From contig NZ_FRAV01000014.1 in the NCBI RefSeq assembly GCF_900142445.1, positions 1 to 64,000 on the forward strand: a stretch of DNA of 64,000 nucleotides, in the 5' to 3' direction. The translations under genes and the position numbers were made by a program. The notes below the pieces were generated by a model that saw only the letters and a program-made list of their open reading frames with translations, was not told where the DNA came from and did no database searches. Position 1 is the stretch's first letter. Each line of letters begins with the position of its first letter. Source of the DNA: Chryseobacterium polytrichastri. GTDB lineage: Bacteria > Bacteroidota > Bacteroidia > Flavobacteriales > Weeksellaceae. This document shows, piece after piece, positions 27,287 to 37,421 of this stretch.

Positions 27287-28012
27287 TTATGAACCTAATC
27301 TGAAAATAGTTATACTCGATCCACCATCAACGTTTCCTACTGCAGAATAATTATTAGATTGCCCAAAATACCATAAACTTAGGGTATCATTTTTATTTAA
27401 CGATACTACATTGGAAAAACTACTCGTTGAGTCAGCGTTATTTCCCCCACTTGAAGCATGTATACCAAAAACAGTACCTATCACTGCGGATTCGTTAACT
27501 CTTAACTGGCATTTCCAGTACTGCCCATCAGTATAGGTTCCCATAAATGCTCGGGCATTGAAATTTAAATAATACAAACCTGTTTCTGGAACAGTAAGGG
27601 ACATACCGCTGTTAACCCAGATATTGGCTTTATTAGTCATTACTATAGGACTGTAAGATGATGTAGAAGCATATTTAATGGGAGTAAAACTCCATGAAGC
27701 TAAGCCGAATTCGTCTGATGTTAAAACTTTTCCTTCACCCTGAGTTCCATCCACAATTTTAACAGCACCAGGGGTTGCAGATTTTATATCCAACTTCACA
27801 GAAGGTGAAATAGTTCCAACTCCTACGTTTCCTAAAGAATTTACTGTAAAATCATTAATTTCCTGTGTAGAAGAAGGAGCTCCTGTTGAGGCATTATCTT
27901 TACCTCCGTCTACATGGAATGTTGTTCGGGGATTTCCTGTGTTAATTCCCACTTGAGCGTTTGATGTTGCAGCTGCTGCCAAGAATAATAAAGAGGAAAC
28001 AATTTTGGTCAT
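27287..28012 (-). CDS. secreted protein with fibre-like repeats and C1q/TNF-like jelly roll
   Basis: The 241-residue protein has a signal peptide (1-19, ...SNAQ) and two VGxxTxxP segments (VGINTGNPRTTFHVDG; VGVGTISPSVKLDI), typical of trimeric fibre-like surface proteins in flavobacteria. A C-terminal domain (about 115-241) has a jelly-roll pattern ending GGSSITIFRL, which resembles C1q. The start at 28012 is set by the signal peptide. It is preceded by the membrane-bound TPR-AraC regulator on the same strand, a pairing that suggests regulation. The ligand is unknown. Confidence 0.75.
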   Translation of the reverse strand: MTKIVSSLLFLAAAATSNAQVGINTGNPRTTFHVDGGKDNASTGAPSSTQEINDFTVNSLGNVGVGTISPSVKLDIKSATPGAVKIVDGTQGEGKVLTSDEFGLASWSFTPIKYASTSSYSPIVMTNKANIWVNSGMSLTVPETGLYYLNFNARAFMGTYTDGQYWKCQLRVNESAVIGTVFGIHASSGGNNADSTSSFSNVVSLNKNDTLSLWYFGQSNNYSAVGNVDGGSSITIFRLGS

Positions 28013-28143
28013 GATGTTAATTTTATAAGTTATTGTCAAGAATTTTTCATGGCCAAAACTACTTATCAAAACCATCTAAATGAAATGTTTAATCTACCAT
28101 TATACTACTATTGGTAATTCTTTAATTTATAAAAAAGAATATT

Positions 28144-29763
28144 CTATGATCTATCTTTTTGATTTAAAAGTTTGATGAATGCTGAGGGTAATATTTCTGT
28201 TTCTTTTTTAAAGACAAGAGTGAATTTATTGGGGGACGAAAAGCCACATTCTTCAGCTAAGGAAGCAATTTTAAATTTTCTGTACTCAGGATTATTTTGA
28301 AGCTTATCAATAATATAGGTAATTTTCAATTCGTTGATATAATTATAAAAATCTTTCTCTTTATGAGTATTGATAACATAGGAAAGATATCGGTTATTGG
28401 TATTACAATAGGTTGCCAGATAAGGAAGTGATAAATTTTTAAGATTAAAAAGTGTTGACTCTTCAAACTCTTTCAGTTTAGACAGTATTTTCTCTTCTGT
28501 CTCCGATGTCATGATTACTGCTTTGTGATCAGAAATTTTAGTATCAATAATTTTTTCAGGTAACGTTTGTGCTGGTTGAGTATTTTCAATTTTAGAAATA
28601 AGTGATGAGGCTGTATTTGTGTAGCTAATTACGCCTCGTTTTCTCTCATCCGATTTTTTTAGAATTTGCTTAAAACGTTCAATAATTCTTTTTTGCTTTC
28701 TTCTGTAAAATATAAAATAGATGCAGCTACCAATTAATAATGAGCTACACAAAAAGATGAGAAATTTATTGGTACTACTTTTTTCTTTTATAATAATGTT
28801 TTCTTTCTTTAGATTTGAATAAGTAGCATTAATGATATCGTTAGATTTGTCCGCCAGATTGTCTTTTATTGAATCTCTTTTTCGTGCTAGATCACTCACT
28901 TTATTCATATTCTGGGTAAATTCATAATATCTTTGAGAGGTGCTGTACATCACATTTTTTAGCTCAAGATCTTTTGATTTTTTTGAAAACTCTTCCATGA
29001 GATTTATGTATTTTTTTGCTTCGGAAAGATTATTCCAATCCATATATATCATAGCTAAACCATTATATGTAAGGCAGGTAATAAAGTTGGTAGGTACTGT
29101 ATGTAATAATTTCAATGCATTCTCGTAATGTAATTTTGCTTTATTAGTCTTTTTAAGTTTATAATAATTAAGGCCAAGCAATTGTTCGTTATTTCCTGAT
29201 CTTGTGGATGAAATTTCAGGACTTTGTTGTATTGCATTAAAATATGATTGAGCTTTATTTATATAGGAAATAGACTGATTATAATTTTTCTGATGCTCTT
29301 CATAATAAGCCATTTCCTGCATGAGAAGACCTTTCATTTCATTGGCAAACTTTTGATCTTCAATTTTTTCAGACACTTCATATGCTATTTGGTGATACAT
29401 TTTAGAATCGTCGTAAAGTCCTAAAATTCGGTATTGAGTGGCAAGAAAGCCATATACTCTAGCTTTTCCGATATTATTATCTGTTTTAGAAATAATTTTT
29501 TCGGCTTTTAAAGCAAATTCAATAGCATTTTTCAAGTCTCCGGAGTGTTGATATAAAGCTGCGGTAAGCATTAGACTTCTAATTTTCAAAATAGGTGTTT
29601 CTGAAATAGTATATAGTGAATCAGCCACTTGAAGTGCTTTTTTCATATCTGTCTCAGAGGTTTCTGTATAAGTTTTATTATAAATAGAGTTATAAGAATT
29701 AAGATCCTGAGAATAAAAAAAGTTTGTGAGAATAATAAATATAAAGATGAGAAAATTATTCAT
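28144..29763 (-). CDS. membrane-anchored TPR / AraC-type transcriptional regulator
   Basis: The 539-residue protein starts with a signal-like helix (1-18), then five to six TPR-like helical repeats (about 30-300), one membrane helix (FLIFLCSSLLIGSCIYFIFY, near 328-347) and a short linker. The C-terminal AraC-type HTH covers about 425-535 (LSLPYLATYCNTNNRYLSYVI; IASLAEECGFSSPNKFTLVF). The TPR part would be periplasmic and the HTH cytoplasmic, a one-component sensor common in Chryseobacterium. The probable target is the jelly-roll protein gene 131 bases downstream. Confidence 0.85.
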   Translation of the reverse strand: MNNFLIFIFIILTNFFYSQDLNSYNSIYNKTYTETSETDMKKALQVADSLYTISETPILKIRSLMLTAALYQHSGDLKNAIEFALKAEKIISKTDNNIGKARVYGFLATQYRILGLYDDSKMYHQIAYEVSEKIEDQKFANEMKGLLMQEMAYYEEHQKNYNQSISYINKAQSYFNAIQQSPEISSTRSGNNEQLLGLNYYKLKKTNKAKLHYENALKLLHTVPTNFITCLTYNGLAMIYMDWNNLSEAKKYINLMEEFSKKSKDLELKNVMYSTSQRYYEFTQNMNKVSDLARKRDSIKDNLADKSNDIINATYSNLKKENIIIKEKSSTNKFLIFLCSSLLIGSCIYFIFYRRKQKRIIERFKQILKKSDERKRGVISYTNTASSLISKIENTQPAQTLPEKIIDTKISDHKAVIMTSETEEKILSKLKEFEESTLFNLKNLSLPYLATYCNTNNRYLSYVINTHKEKDFYNYINELKITYIIDKLQNNPEYRKFKIASLAEECGFSSPNKFTLVFKKETEILPSAFIKLLNQKDRS

Positions 29764-30379
29764 TGAGTTGTTTATTTTGTAGTTAATTTTCAGTGATAAG
29801 AAATGTATTTATTTTTATAATCTAGTTATAGTGGGGATTTGTGAGTAAAATTTACGGTGCAAAAATATGTTTTTAGAGAGTTACTTAGTAAGTCTGTATA
29901 TTAAGAAAGAATAACATATTTGTTTTTGTCTCTCTATATATTCTGAGGTTAAAAAAAGAGTAGATCAATTTAACCTATATGAATTAATATCATTAAATAG
30001 GTTAAGTTGTTGGTAAGTAATTATCTATTGCCATTTTAAGTAATGGGATTAAAGGAAACAAAAGAAATTAACTTCCTACTGGTGAATAAATTTTCAATTG
30101 TTTTTATATATTACCATTATGCGCTTATTGATAAATTATTGTATCGTATAACAAAAAACGAAATATAATATAGTTGAATTTGTATAGCTTTAGATAAATA
30201 AACCAGTAGGGAAAAATGTTAGTTTCAAATAAAAAAAGTGATGCTAATTTTTCAATTATGAGCATGATAAAATAATAGAGAAGCAATGAATATAAACATA
30301 TATTGGTTTAAAGGGTTTTTTAGTGTTTTCATTCGGAAATCTCATATTTTTTGAGTATATTTGAGAAAACACACAATTT
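29764..30379. other. AT-rich intergenic region, no gene seen
   Basis: 616 bases lie between divergent genes. I find no coding-like frame, strong hairpin or repeat. The only clear signal is TATATTTG at 30,356-30,363, a -7 element for the YqiJ-like gene, 16 bases before its ATG. The minus-strand promoter of the TPR-AraC gene must also lie here. Confidence 0.55.
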
Positions 30380-30946
30380 ATGTTTGAATTTCTTCAAAAT
30401 TTAGATTCTCTTCATCAGGGGTTTTGGTATATTGCCTTAGGTGCTAGTTTATTTTTTTTACTTCAAACTATTTTAACTTTTATTGGGAGTGGTCATGGAG
30501 GTGATTTTAGTACCGATATTAGTGGTGATGTGAGTCATGATACCCCTTTTCAGTTATTTTCTTTAAGAAACCTCATCAATTTTCTGTTGGGCTTCGGTTG
30601 GGGTGGTGTTGCGTTTTACGATTCTATAGGAAGTAAAACTCTTTTAATCATTATCTCAATACTCATAGGAGTTGGTTTTGTAGTTTTATTTTTCTTTTTA
30701 ATTATTCAAATATTAAAATTAACGGAAGACAATACTTTTAAAATGGATAGCCTGATCGGAAAAGTAGGGGAAGTTTATCTTACCATTCCAGCGACTATGA
30801 GTGGAAAAGGGAAGATTTTGATTTCTTCTAACGGAACTAGCCATGAGCTTCAGGCCATGACGGAATCCGAAGAAAATATTCCGACCAATCATTCTGTAAG
30901 AGTGATTTATATTTATGACCAAACCCTTGTTGTCGCAAAAATTTAA
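30380..30946 (+). CDS. NfeD/YqiJ-like membrane protein with OB-fold tail
   Basis: This 188-residue protein has three membrane segments (about 16-38, 60-80 and 85-112) and a C-terminal OB-fold domain (about 120-188, SLIGKVGEVYLTIPATMSGKGKI). NfeD-like proteins pair with SPFH/stomatin or flotillin proteins. Here the flotillin gene follows after 28 bases. The pair probably forms a membrane microdomain complex. YqiJ of E. coli is the closest named type I know. Confidence 0.82.
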   Translation: MFEFLQNLDSLHQGFWYIALGASLFFLLQTILTFIGSGHGGDFSTDISGDVSHDTPFQLFSLRNLINFLLGFGWGGVAFYDSIGSKTLLIIISILIGVGFVVLFFFLIIQILKLTEDNTFKMDSLIGKVGEVYLTIPATMSGKGKILISSNGTSHELQAMTESEENIPTNHSVRVIYIYDQTLVVAKI

Positions 30947-30974
30947 ATTATAATAACCTATATATTCTTCATTT

Positions 30975-32558
30975 ATGGCAGTACCCGGAACACTTATTCT
31001 AATCGTAGTAATTGTATTTGTACTATTCGTTACATTTTTAGCCCTTATTTCACGGTATAAAAGATGTCCTTCGGATAAAATTTTAGTAATTTATGGTAAA
31101 ACAGGAGGAAGCTCTGCAAAATGTATTCACGGTGGTGGTGCCTTTGTATGGCCTGTGATTCAGGATTACGCTTATTTAGATTTAAAACCAATTTCTATTG
31201 AAGCGAATCTTACGAATGCTTTATCCAGACAAAATATCCGTGTGGATGTACCTTGTAGATTTACCATTGCGATCTCTACAGAAACAGATTCTATGGGAAA
31301 TGCAGCAGAAAGATTATTAGGATTGGCGCAGGAGCAAATTCAGGAGCTTTCTAAAGATATTCTTTTCGGGCAGCTTCGTTTGGTCATTGCAACGATGACG
31401 ATTGAAGAGATCAACTCAGACAGAGATAAATTCTTAGATAATATTTCTAAAAATGTTGATACAGAGCTAAAGAAAATTGGTTTAAAATTAATCAACGTAA
31501 ACGTTACGGATATCAGAGATGAATCCGGATATATTGAAGCTTTAGGTAAAGAAGCGGCAGCAAAAGCAATCAACGAAGCAATTATTAGTGTTGCTGAGCA
31601 AACAAAAATTGGGGAAACTGGAAAAGCAATTGCAGACAGAGAAAAAGATACTCAGATTGCTGAGACACAAAGAGACAGAGATGTTAAAATTGCGATTACT
31701 CAAAAAGATAGAGAAGTAAGTATTGCAGCTGCAGGTAAAGATGAGGCTATTGGTAAAGCAGAAGCAGCGAAAGAAGCGCGTATTGCAACTTCATTAGCCA
31801 ATTCAATCGCTGTAAAAGGGGAGAATGAAGCTAAAATTACGATTGCCAACTCTGATGCTGAAAGAAGAGAAAAAGAAGCTGAAGCGTTGAGAATTGCAAC
31901 AGCAGCAGAAAAAGTGCAGGCAGCGAGATCATTGGAAGAATCTTATCTTGCTGAACAGAAGGCGGAAACAGCCAGAGCTGAAAGAGAACGTTCTACACAA
32001 CAGGCGAATATTGTTGTTCATGCTGAAATTGCAAAACAAAAAGCAATTATTGATGCACAGGCAGAAGCAGAGAAAATAAGAGTTCAGGCAAAAGGAGAGG
32101 CAGACGCTATTTTTGCTAAAATGGAAGCGGAAGCGAAGGGTCTTTACGAGATCCTGACCAAGCAGGCTGAAGGTTACGATAAAATAATACAGGCAGCTGG
32201 TGGTGATACCAACAGTGCCTTCCAGTTATTGTTAATTGAAAAACTTCCAGAATTGGTTAAAACTCAGGTGGAAGCGGTTAAAAATATTAAGATCGATAAA
32301 ATTACAGTTTGGGATAGCGGAAACGGACAGGATGGTGGAACTTCTACCTCAAATTTCGTTTCAGGAATGATGAAATCTGTACCGCCTCTGAATGATCTTT
32401 TTAATATGGCAGGATTAAATTTACCAGAGTATCTTAAAGGAAAGCCTGAAGAAGTGAAGAAAGAAATCATTACAACAATTGAGAAAAAAGAGAAGAAGAA
32501 TTTTGATGATATGACCACGGGAAATGATACTCCGACAGGAGATCTCCCAAGAGCATAA
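30975..32558 (+). CDS. flotillin family (SPFH) protein, YqiK-like
   Basis: The 527-residue protein has one N-terminal membrane helix (residues 5-26), an SPFH/Band-7 domain (about 30-210; ALSRQNIRVDVPCRFTIAI, VNVTDIRDESGYIEALG) and a long Ala/Glu/Lys coiled coil (about 205-390). A short tail follows. Flotillins oligomerise at the inner face of the membrane and organise lipid domains. The length matches bacterial flotillins. It is the second gene of the pair with the NfeD-like protein and ends in a strong terminator. Confidence 0.92.
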   Translation: MAVPGTLILIVVIVFVLFVTFLALISRYKRCPSDKILVIYGKTGGSSAKCIHGGGAFVWPVIQDYAYLDLKPISIEANLTNALSRQNIRVDVPCRFTIAISTETDSMGNAAERLLGLAQEQIQELSKDILFGQLRLVIATMTIEEINSDRDKFLDNISKNVDTELKKIGLKLINVNVTDIRDESGYIEALGKEAAAKAINEAIISVAEQTKIGETGKAIADREKDTQIAETQRDRDVKIAITQKDREVSIAAAGKDEAIGKAEAAKEARIATSLANSIAVKGENEAKITIANSDAERREKEAEALRIATAAEKVQAARSLEESYLAEQKAETARAERERSTQQANIVVHAEIAKQKAIIDAQAEAEKIRVQAKGEADAIFAKMEAEAKGLYEILTKQAEGYDKIIQAAGGDTNSAFQLLLIEKLPELVKTQVEAVKNIKIDKITVWDSGNGQDGGTSTSNFVSGMMKSVPPLNDLFNMAGLNLPEYLKGKPEEVKKEIITTIEKKEKKNFDDMTTGNDTPTGDLPRA

Positions 32559-32580
32559 ATTAAAATACAATGATATTTAC

Positions 32581-32613
32581 AAGACAGGTTTTTATAAGCC
32601 TGTCTTTTTTTTA
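32581..32613 (+). terminator. terminator of the flotillin operon
   Basis: AAGACAGG (32581-32588) pairs with CCTGTCTT (32599-32606), followed by eight Ts. Confidence 0.85.
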
Positions 32614-32706
32614 TAACTCTTACTGGATTTAGATGTAGTAACTTACTAGAAATAGTATGACAGGAGAGTAGAAATAATTCTATGTTTCTATGAGTCGTAA
32701 TAGTCT

Positions 32707-32714
32707 TATTTTTG
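32707..32714 (+). promoter_or_regulatory. -7 element of the kinase-regulator operon
   Basis: TATTTTTG matches TAnnTTTG, 24 bases before the ATG at 32739. Confidence 0.5.
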
Positions 32715-32738
32715 TAAAAAAGTTACTTACACCACTAT

Positions 32739-35711
32739 ATGAGGTTTTCTTTACTTCTAATATTCTTTTTATTTTCATATTCTGATGCACAATATTCTTC
32801 GATATGGTTTGATACGGATAATGAACTTCCACAGAATAGTATAAAGGATATTGTAAAAGATAAATATGGCTTTATATGGCTTTCTACAGATAATGGCATT
32901 GTGAAGTATGATGGCAATCAGTTTGTTATTGCTAAAAATCGCGATTTAACGAACTATTATTTTGGGATTTTCGTTGGGAATATTCAGCAGGATAGCATCT
33001 TAAATTACAACAGTCTGGATGATAATTCTACGCTTATCAACAAAAGAAAATTTACAGTAAATGATGCGCTAAAGACCCAAAGCACAACCTATAGAAAAGG
33101 AAAAAAGTATACTAATTTCTATTTGTTTTCAAAACATAGGCTCAATAAGGATGAAAACTATTTCATTAGATTGTCTTCTGGAACGTATTATTTTCATAAA
33201 GATGTTATTATTTACGAAAATAGTTCAAAGCAGGTAACCAGCATATCTTTACATTTTGATCTTGAATATCTCAAGAAAATGTTCGTTCATGATGATGTGC
33301 TTTTTCTTGTTAATTCTTCAGAGAAAAAAGTTTTAGTTTTTAATAAAGGGATTTTACAGTCTTTAAAATCGCATCCTTTATATACAGACCCTGAAAGCAA
33401 ATTCTATTGGAATATGCTTAATAAACAGGTGTTTGTTGTTAATAAAGATAAAATCTATAAAAGCGATTATCACAATGGTCAGCTTAAAGCCTCAGAACTT
33501 ATTTCTTATAAGAATTTTGGTCATTATTCTTTCTGTTCAATGTATTATGATAAAGAATACAACACTTTATATTTGGGAAGTTACAGCAGAGGTTTGAATG
33601 TTTTAAAGCTCAATAGTTTTCTGGTTTCCAGGAAAAATGATGCCTTTGATAGTAATATTTATTATGCTTCTCTTGCTTTTGACAATAATACAGTAATTAC
33701 AGAAAAAGGAAATGTTCTTAATCAGAAATCCGAGGCACAGAATTATAACTTTCAAGAAGGGTACAAAGACAAAAGGTCTAGTATGATCTATGATAGTGCA
33801 GGGAATATTTTATTTGATAATGATGGAAAATTAGTCAGGAGATATAAAAATACAGGCTACAAAACATCAGAAACTTTCCATTTTAAATATGAGGTAAAAG
33901 ATGTTTATAAAAGTCAGGATCTTTATATGTTGAGCATGGCAGATAAAAACAACAGTTATCTTGCCATTTTTAAGGATGAAAACTTTAAGAAGATCAAGAA
34001 GCTATTCAGGTTTAAAAATAACCTGAGCAATATTATTCATTATGATAAAACCCATTTGTTGGTAGGAAATAAGAATGGTCTTTTCATGATTTCTCTTGAA
34101 AACGATAAAATACAAATTATCAAGGGCAGCCAGAATATTCCAATTAAAACGATGACCAAAACATCGGATGGCCGTATCTGGATAACAACGATGTCTAAAG
34201 GATTATTTTTACTTAAAGGAAATCAGTTGATCGGGATGCCTATAGATCCTAATAAATTTATGCTGTCGGCCCATTGTATTCTTGAAGATAAAAATGGTGG
34301 AATGTGGATTTCTACCAATAATGGAGTGATAAAAGTAATGGAAAATCAGCTTATTCAGTATGCCGAAAACAAAAAAAATAAGGTGTATTATTATCGCTAC
34401 ACGAAGAAAGACGGATTTATTACCAATGAATTCAACGGAAGCTGTGTACCCTGCGGAAATATCCTAAAAAATGGATATTTTGTATTTCCATCTCTTGAAG
34501 GAATGGTTTTTTTTAAACCGGAAAATGTAAAAACCTATTACCCTGATCCCAAAACAATATATGTAGAAAGAGCCAAAGTAAATGGTATTGATATTCCTTT
34601 TAAAGATACTCTCAAAATATCTAATGAGTTTAAAAATGGAGAAATATTAATAGATTTCCCGTACTATGCCAATCGTGAGAACATTTATATAGAAACCAAC
34701 CTCAGTAATAATAGCAATGACTGGAATAGGGTAGAGAACAGTAAGTTTGTGATAAATGATCTACAGCCCGGTGAATATGCTCTTAAGGTAAGAGTATTGA
34801 TTTCTCCGAATGGTAATTTTTTTCATAAAACAATCAGTTTTATTATTGAACCTAAGTTTTACCAAACATTTTTATTTAGAGCTTCAATCATTATTTTATT
34901 TGTTTTGTTGATTTTATGGATCATCAATGTAAGAACAAGCCTTTTGAAATCGAAAAACAATGTATTAAAGAAAATTGTATTCGCAAAAGATGATAAGCTG
35001 AAAGAAGCATCTATTAATCTTGAAAAAACAAAAGAAATTCTTAAAAACGAAACCGAATATCAGAAGAAAATAATAGAAACTATAAGCCACGATATTGCGA
35101 CTCCGATAAAGTACCTTTCAAATTTATCCAAGAATCTGTATGAAACGGATGATATAGATTTACAGAGAAAATATTTTGACAGCATTTATAAGTCTTCTGC
35201 AGAGCTTTATAAATTTACCTTGGGATTAAGAGAATATTCTAATCTGTACAGAGATGAAATAAAATCTGAAGATGAATACTATGATATTTTTGAATTGTTT
35301 GAAAGTAAAGTAAAGCTTTTCCGCGAAATGGCTCTTCTAAATAATACCAAAGTATATAATATTGCTGACCACAGTATAAAAATAAATGTCAACAAAAATG
35401 CTGTTTCTGTGATTGTCCACAATCTGCTTGATAACGCAGTAAAGAACACCCAAAACGGTAAGATAATTATTGATGCAGAATATGAAAATGAATCAGTGAT
35501 CATCAAAATTTCAGATTCTGGACGCGGGATTTCTCAGGAACAGATAGATTATTACAGAAATATCGTCGAAAACCTCTATAATGAAGAAATTTCTTTGAAA
35601 AAATACGGTCTCGGCCTACATGTTGTATTGCATTTCGTAAGAAAAATCGGAGGCGGAATTACTTTCCAAAAGAATGACCCAAAAGGGACTCTGGTGGAAG
35701 TAACCATTTAA
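32739..35711 (+). CDS. two-component sensor histidine kinase with propeller and Y_Y_Y sensor domains
   Basis: The 990-residue protein has a signal peptide (1-17) and a periplasmic region of propeller repeats (KYGFIWLSTDNGIVKYDG near 45; GRIWITTMSKGLF near 480; GGMWISTNNGVIKV near 525). A Y_Y_Y domain follows (about 640-695), then one membrane helix (about 708-728). The kinase core has the phospho-acceptor His784 in TISHDIATP, the N box HNLLDNAVKNTQ, and ATP loops SDSGRGIS and KYGLGLHVV. Unlike many HTCS proteins it has no receiver or AraC domain; its partner regulator is the next gene, 10 bases on. The signal is unknown. Confidence 0.92.
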   Translation: MRFSLLLIFFLFSYSDAQYSSIWFDTDNELPQNSIKDIVKDKYGFIWLSTDNGIVKYDGNQFVIAKNRDLTNYYFGIFVGNIQQDSILNYNSLDDNSTLINKRKFTVNDALKTQSTTYRKGKKYTNFYLFSKHRLNKDENYFIRLSSGTYYFHKDVIIYENSSKQVTSISLHFDLEYLKKMFVHDDVLFLVNSSEKKVLVFNKGILQSLKSHPLYTDPESKFYWNMLNKQVFVVNKDKIYKSDYHNGQLKASELISYKNFGHYSFCSMYYDKEYNTLYLGSYSRGLNVLKLNSFLVSRKNDAFDSNIYYASLAFDNNTVITEKGNVLNQKSEAQNYNFQEGYKDKRSSMIYDSAGNILFDNDGKLVRRYKNTGYKTSETFHFKYEVKDVYKSQDLYMLSMADKNNSYLAIFKDENFKKIKKLFRFKNNLSNIIHYDKTHLLVGNKNGLFMISLENDKIQIIKGSQNIPIKTMTKTSDGRIWITTMSKGLFLLKGNQLIGMPIDPNKFMLSAHCILEDKNGGMWISTNNGVIKVMENQLIQYAENKKNKVYYYRYTKKDGFITNEFNGSCVPCGNILKNGYFVFPSLEGMVFFKPENVKTYYPDPKTIYVERAKVNGIDIPFKDTLKISNEFKNGEILIDFPYYANRENIYIETNLSNNSNDWNRVENSKFVINDLQPGEYALKVRVLISPNGNFFHKTISFIIEPKFYQTFLFRASIIILFVLLILWIINVRTSLLKSKNNVLKKIVFAKDDKLKEASINLEKTKEILKNETEYQKKIIETISHDIATPIKYLSNLSKNLYETDDIDLQRKYFDSIYKSSAELYKFTLGLREYSNLYRDEIKSEDEYYDIFELFESKVKLFREMALLNNTKVYNIADHSIKINVNKNAVSVIVHNLLDNAVKNTQNGKIIIDAEYENESVIIKISDSGRGISQEQIDYYRNIVENLYNEEISLKKYGLGLHVVLHFVRKIGGGITFQKNDPKGTLVEVTI

Positions 35712-35721
35712 AACTAATACT

Positions 35722-36336
35722 ATGAAAAATATACTCATTGCAGATGACCACTATGTCGTGAGAGCGGGTACAGCACTGCTGTTGGAATCAAAACTTCAAT
35801 ATCCTTGCATGATAGATTTTGCGGAAAATTATGCTGAAACCAGGGATAAAATCTCAAAGAAACAATATGATCTGGTAATCCTGGATATAGACATGCCCGA
35901 CAGCATTTTTAAAGCCATGGTGAAGGAACTTAAAAAGAATCAGAAAAGTCTGAGGATCATGATGTTTTCTATTTATGATGAAAATGTAGGCATTCAGTAT
36001 ATTGAAGAAGGAGCGGAGGGATACCTCAACAAAGGGGCATCAGAACATGAGATCTTAAAAGCAGTAGTTTCAATATTTGAAGAGGGCTATTATTATCCTT
36101 CAAAAATGATGAGTAGGCTATTGTCACATACTAAAGACAGTAATACCGTAGAAAACCTTTCTAAAAGGGAATTTCAGATATTTAAGCTGTTGGCAGAAGG
36201 AAATGGAAATATTGAAATATCCAATATTCTGGATTTGAAGATGTCTACCATAAGCACCTACAAAAAGAAAATTTTCGAGAAACTAAAAGTAAAAAATGTC
36301 GTAGATCTTGTACGGATTTATGATGAAATGCATTAA
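35722..36336 (+). CDS. response regulator, NarL/LuxR type
   Basis: Residues 1-120 are a receiver domain with acidic pocket Asp8-Asp9 and phospho-acceptor Asp55 (LVILDIDMPD). Residues 138-200 are a LuxR-type HTH (LSKREFQIFKLLAEGNGNIEISNILDLKMSTISTYK, split over two helices). At 204 residues it is typical. It starts 10 bases after the histidine kinase gene and is its cognate partner. A hairpin terminator follows. Confidence 0.93.
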   Translation: MKNILIADDHYVVRAGTALLLESKLQYPCMIDFAENYAETRDKISKKQYDLVILDIDMPDSIFKAMVKELKKNQKSLRIMMFSIYDENVGIQYIEEGAEGYLNKGASEHEILKAVVSIFEEGYYYPSKMMSRLLSHTKDSNTVENLSKREFQIFKLLAEGNGNIEISNILDLKMSTISTYKKKIFEKLKVKNVVDLVRIYDEMH

Positions 36337-36341
36337 TAATC

Positions 36342-36371
36342 AACCAGTGAGTTACTTCACTGGTTTTTTAT
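36342..36371 (+). terminator. terminator of the kinase-regulator operon
   Basis: ACCAGTGA (36343-36350) pairs with TCACTGGT (36357-36364), followed by six Ts. Confidence 0.85.
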
Positions 36372-36590
36372 AGTATCAAATAGAGATATAAATATACTTA
36401 TTGGGCAATCTTTAAAGAACTGAATTTTTGATGAATCTTTTCATCATAATACTTATAAAATCGTAGTATTTTGAGATTTTAAGCTGATCAGACTCTAATC
36501 ACTATATTTTTTATTTTTATTTTCTCAAAATCTCATATCATAAAACAAAGTTTCATAAATTTACATTGCATGAGTTTAATGTAACAAAAT

Positions 36591-37202
36591 ATGAAAATAG
36601 GATATGCAAGGGTTTCGACCAAAGATCAAAATTTAGATTTAGATTTACAAATTGAAGCTCTTGAAAAAGCAGGCTGCGAAAAAATTTACCAGGAGAAAAT
36701 TTCCGGTACAACAAAAAATCGTCCTGAGCTGGATAAAATGATCGAGCAGTTTAGGGAAGGTGATGAACTTTATGTTTGGCGATTGGATCGATTGGGAAGA
36801 AGTTTAAAAAACATCATTGATCTTGTCTTAAGTTTGAGTGACAAAGGAATTATAATAAAAGGTCTTGTAGATGGCGTAGATACTTCAACAATCAATGGTC
36901 GTCTATTTTTAAACCTTATGGCTTCTCTGGCTGAATATGAAAGGGAGTTGATAAGAGAAAGAACAAATGCCGGTTTGCAATCTGCGAGGGCAAGAGGAAG
37001 AACCGGAGGAAGGCCAAAAGGTTACACTGCGGAAACAATATCCAAACTGTTATTACTACGTTCTATATATAAAGATGTTACTAAACGTCCTGAAGATATT
37101 TATAAACCATTTGGATTGACGAGGGCAACATTTTACAGATACGCTAAAATTCTTGACAATCATACGGACGAAGAAATTAAAAAAATGGGAACTAACAAAT
37201 AA
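36591..37202 (+). CDS. serine recombinase (resolvase/invertase family)
   Basis: This is a small serine site-specific recombinase of 203 residues. The nucleophile is Ser9 in GYARVSTKDQNLDLDLQIEAL (first residues). The WRLDRLGRS arginines lie near 64, the LMASLAEYERELIRERTNAGL helix near 104, and the C-terminal HTH (YKPFGLTRATFYRYAKIL) near 166. It could resolve cointegrates or invert a nearby segment. It stands next to the accessory block that begins at 37.4 kb. No invertase-like inverted repeats are obvious beside it. Confidence 0.92.
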   Translation: MKIGYARVSTKDQNLDLDLQIEALEKAGCEKIYQEKISGTTKNRPELDKMIEQFREGDELYVWRLDRLGRSLKNIIDLVLSLSDKGIIIKGLVDGVDTSTINGRLFLNLMASLAEYERELIRERTNAGLQSARARGRTGGRPKGYTAETISKLLLLRSIYKDVTKRPEDIYKPFGLTRATFYRYAKILDNHTDEEIKKMGTNK

Positions 37203-37213
37203 TATACTTTCAT

Positions 37214-37261
37214 TAAAATACCATTACAGAAAACACAATTATTACTGTAATGGTATTTTTT
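37214..37261 (+). terminator. terminator of the recombinase gene
   Basis: A 14-bp perfect stem, AAATACCATTACAG (37216-37229) with CTGTAATGGTATTT (37245-37258), is followed by a T run. Confidence 0.85.
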
Positions 37262-37339
37262 ATCTACTACACCATTGGTTTTATGCTTAACTTTAACTGG
37301 ATACTAATTTAGTACATCTAGGTCATCATTTATCTAAAC

Positions 37340-37376
37340 AAGAATGAGAACATTTAGCTTCGCTCATTCTTATTTT
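37340..37376. terminator. second hairpin, possible terminator
   Basis: AAGAATGAG (37340-37348) pairs with CTCATTCTT (37363-37371), followed by ATTTT. It lies in the 219-base gap between the recombinase and the frameshifted gene and could end transcripts in either direction. Confidence 0.5.
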
Positions 37377-37421
37377 AAATATTAATATTTCAAAAATATT
37401 TAAGATTTACGCCATTGCTAT

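Noticed and set aside
31620..32130. Tandem DNA repeat
   Set aside because: The periodic Ala/Glu/Lys pattern is the flotillin coiled coil at protein level; the DNA itself is not a tandem repeat.
36337..36590. Inverted repeats for a DNA invertase next to the serine recombinase
   Set aside because: I found only the terminator hairpin and no pair of recombination-site-like repeats flanking a promoter or gene segment.
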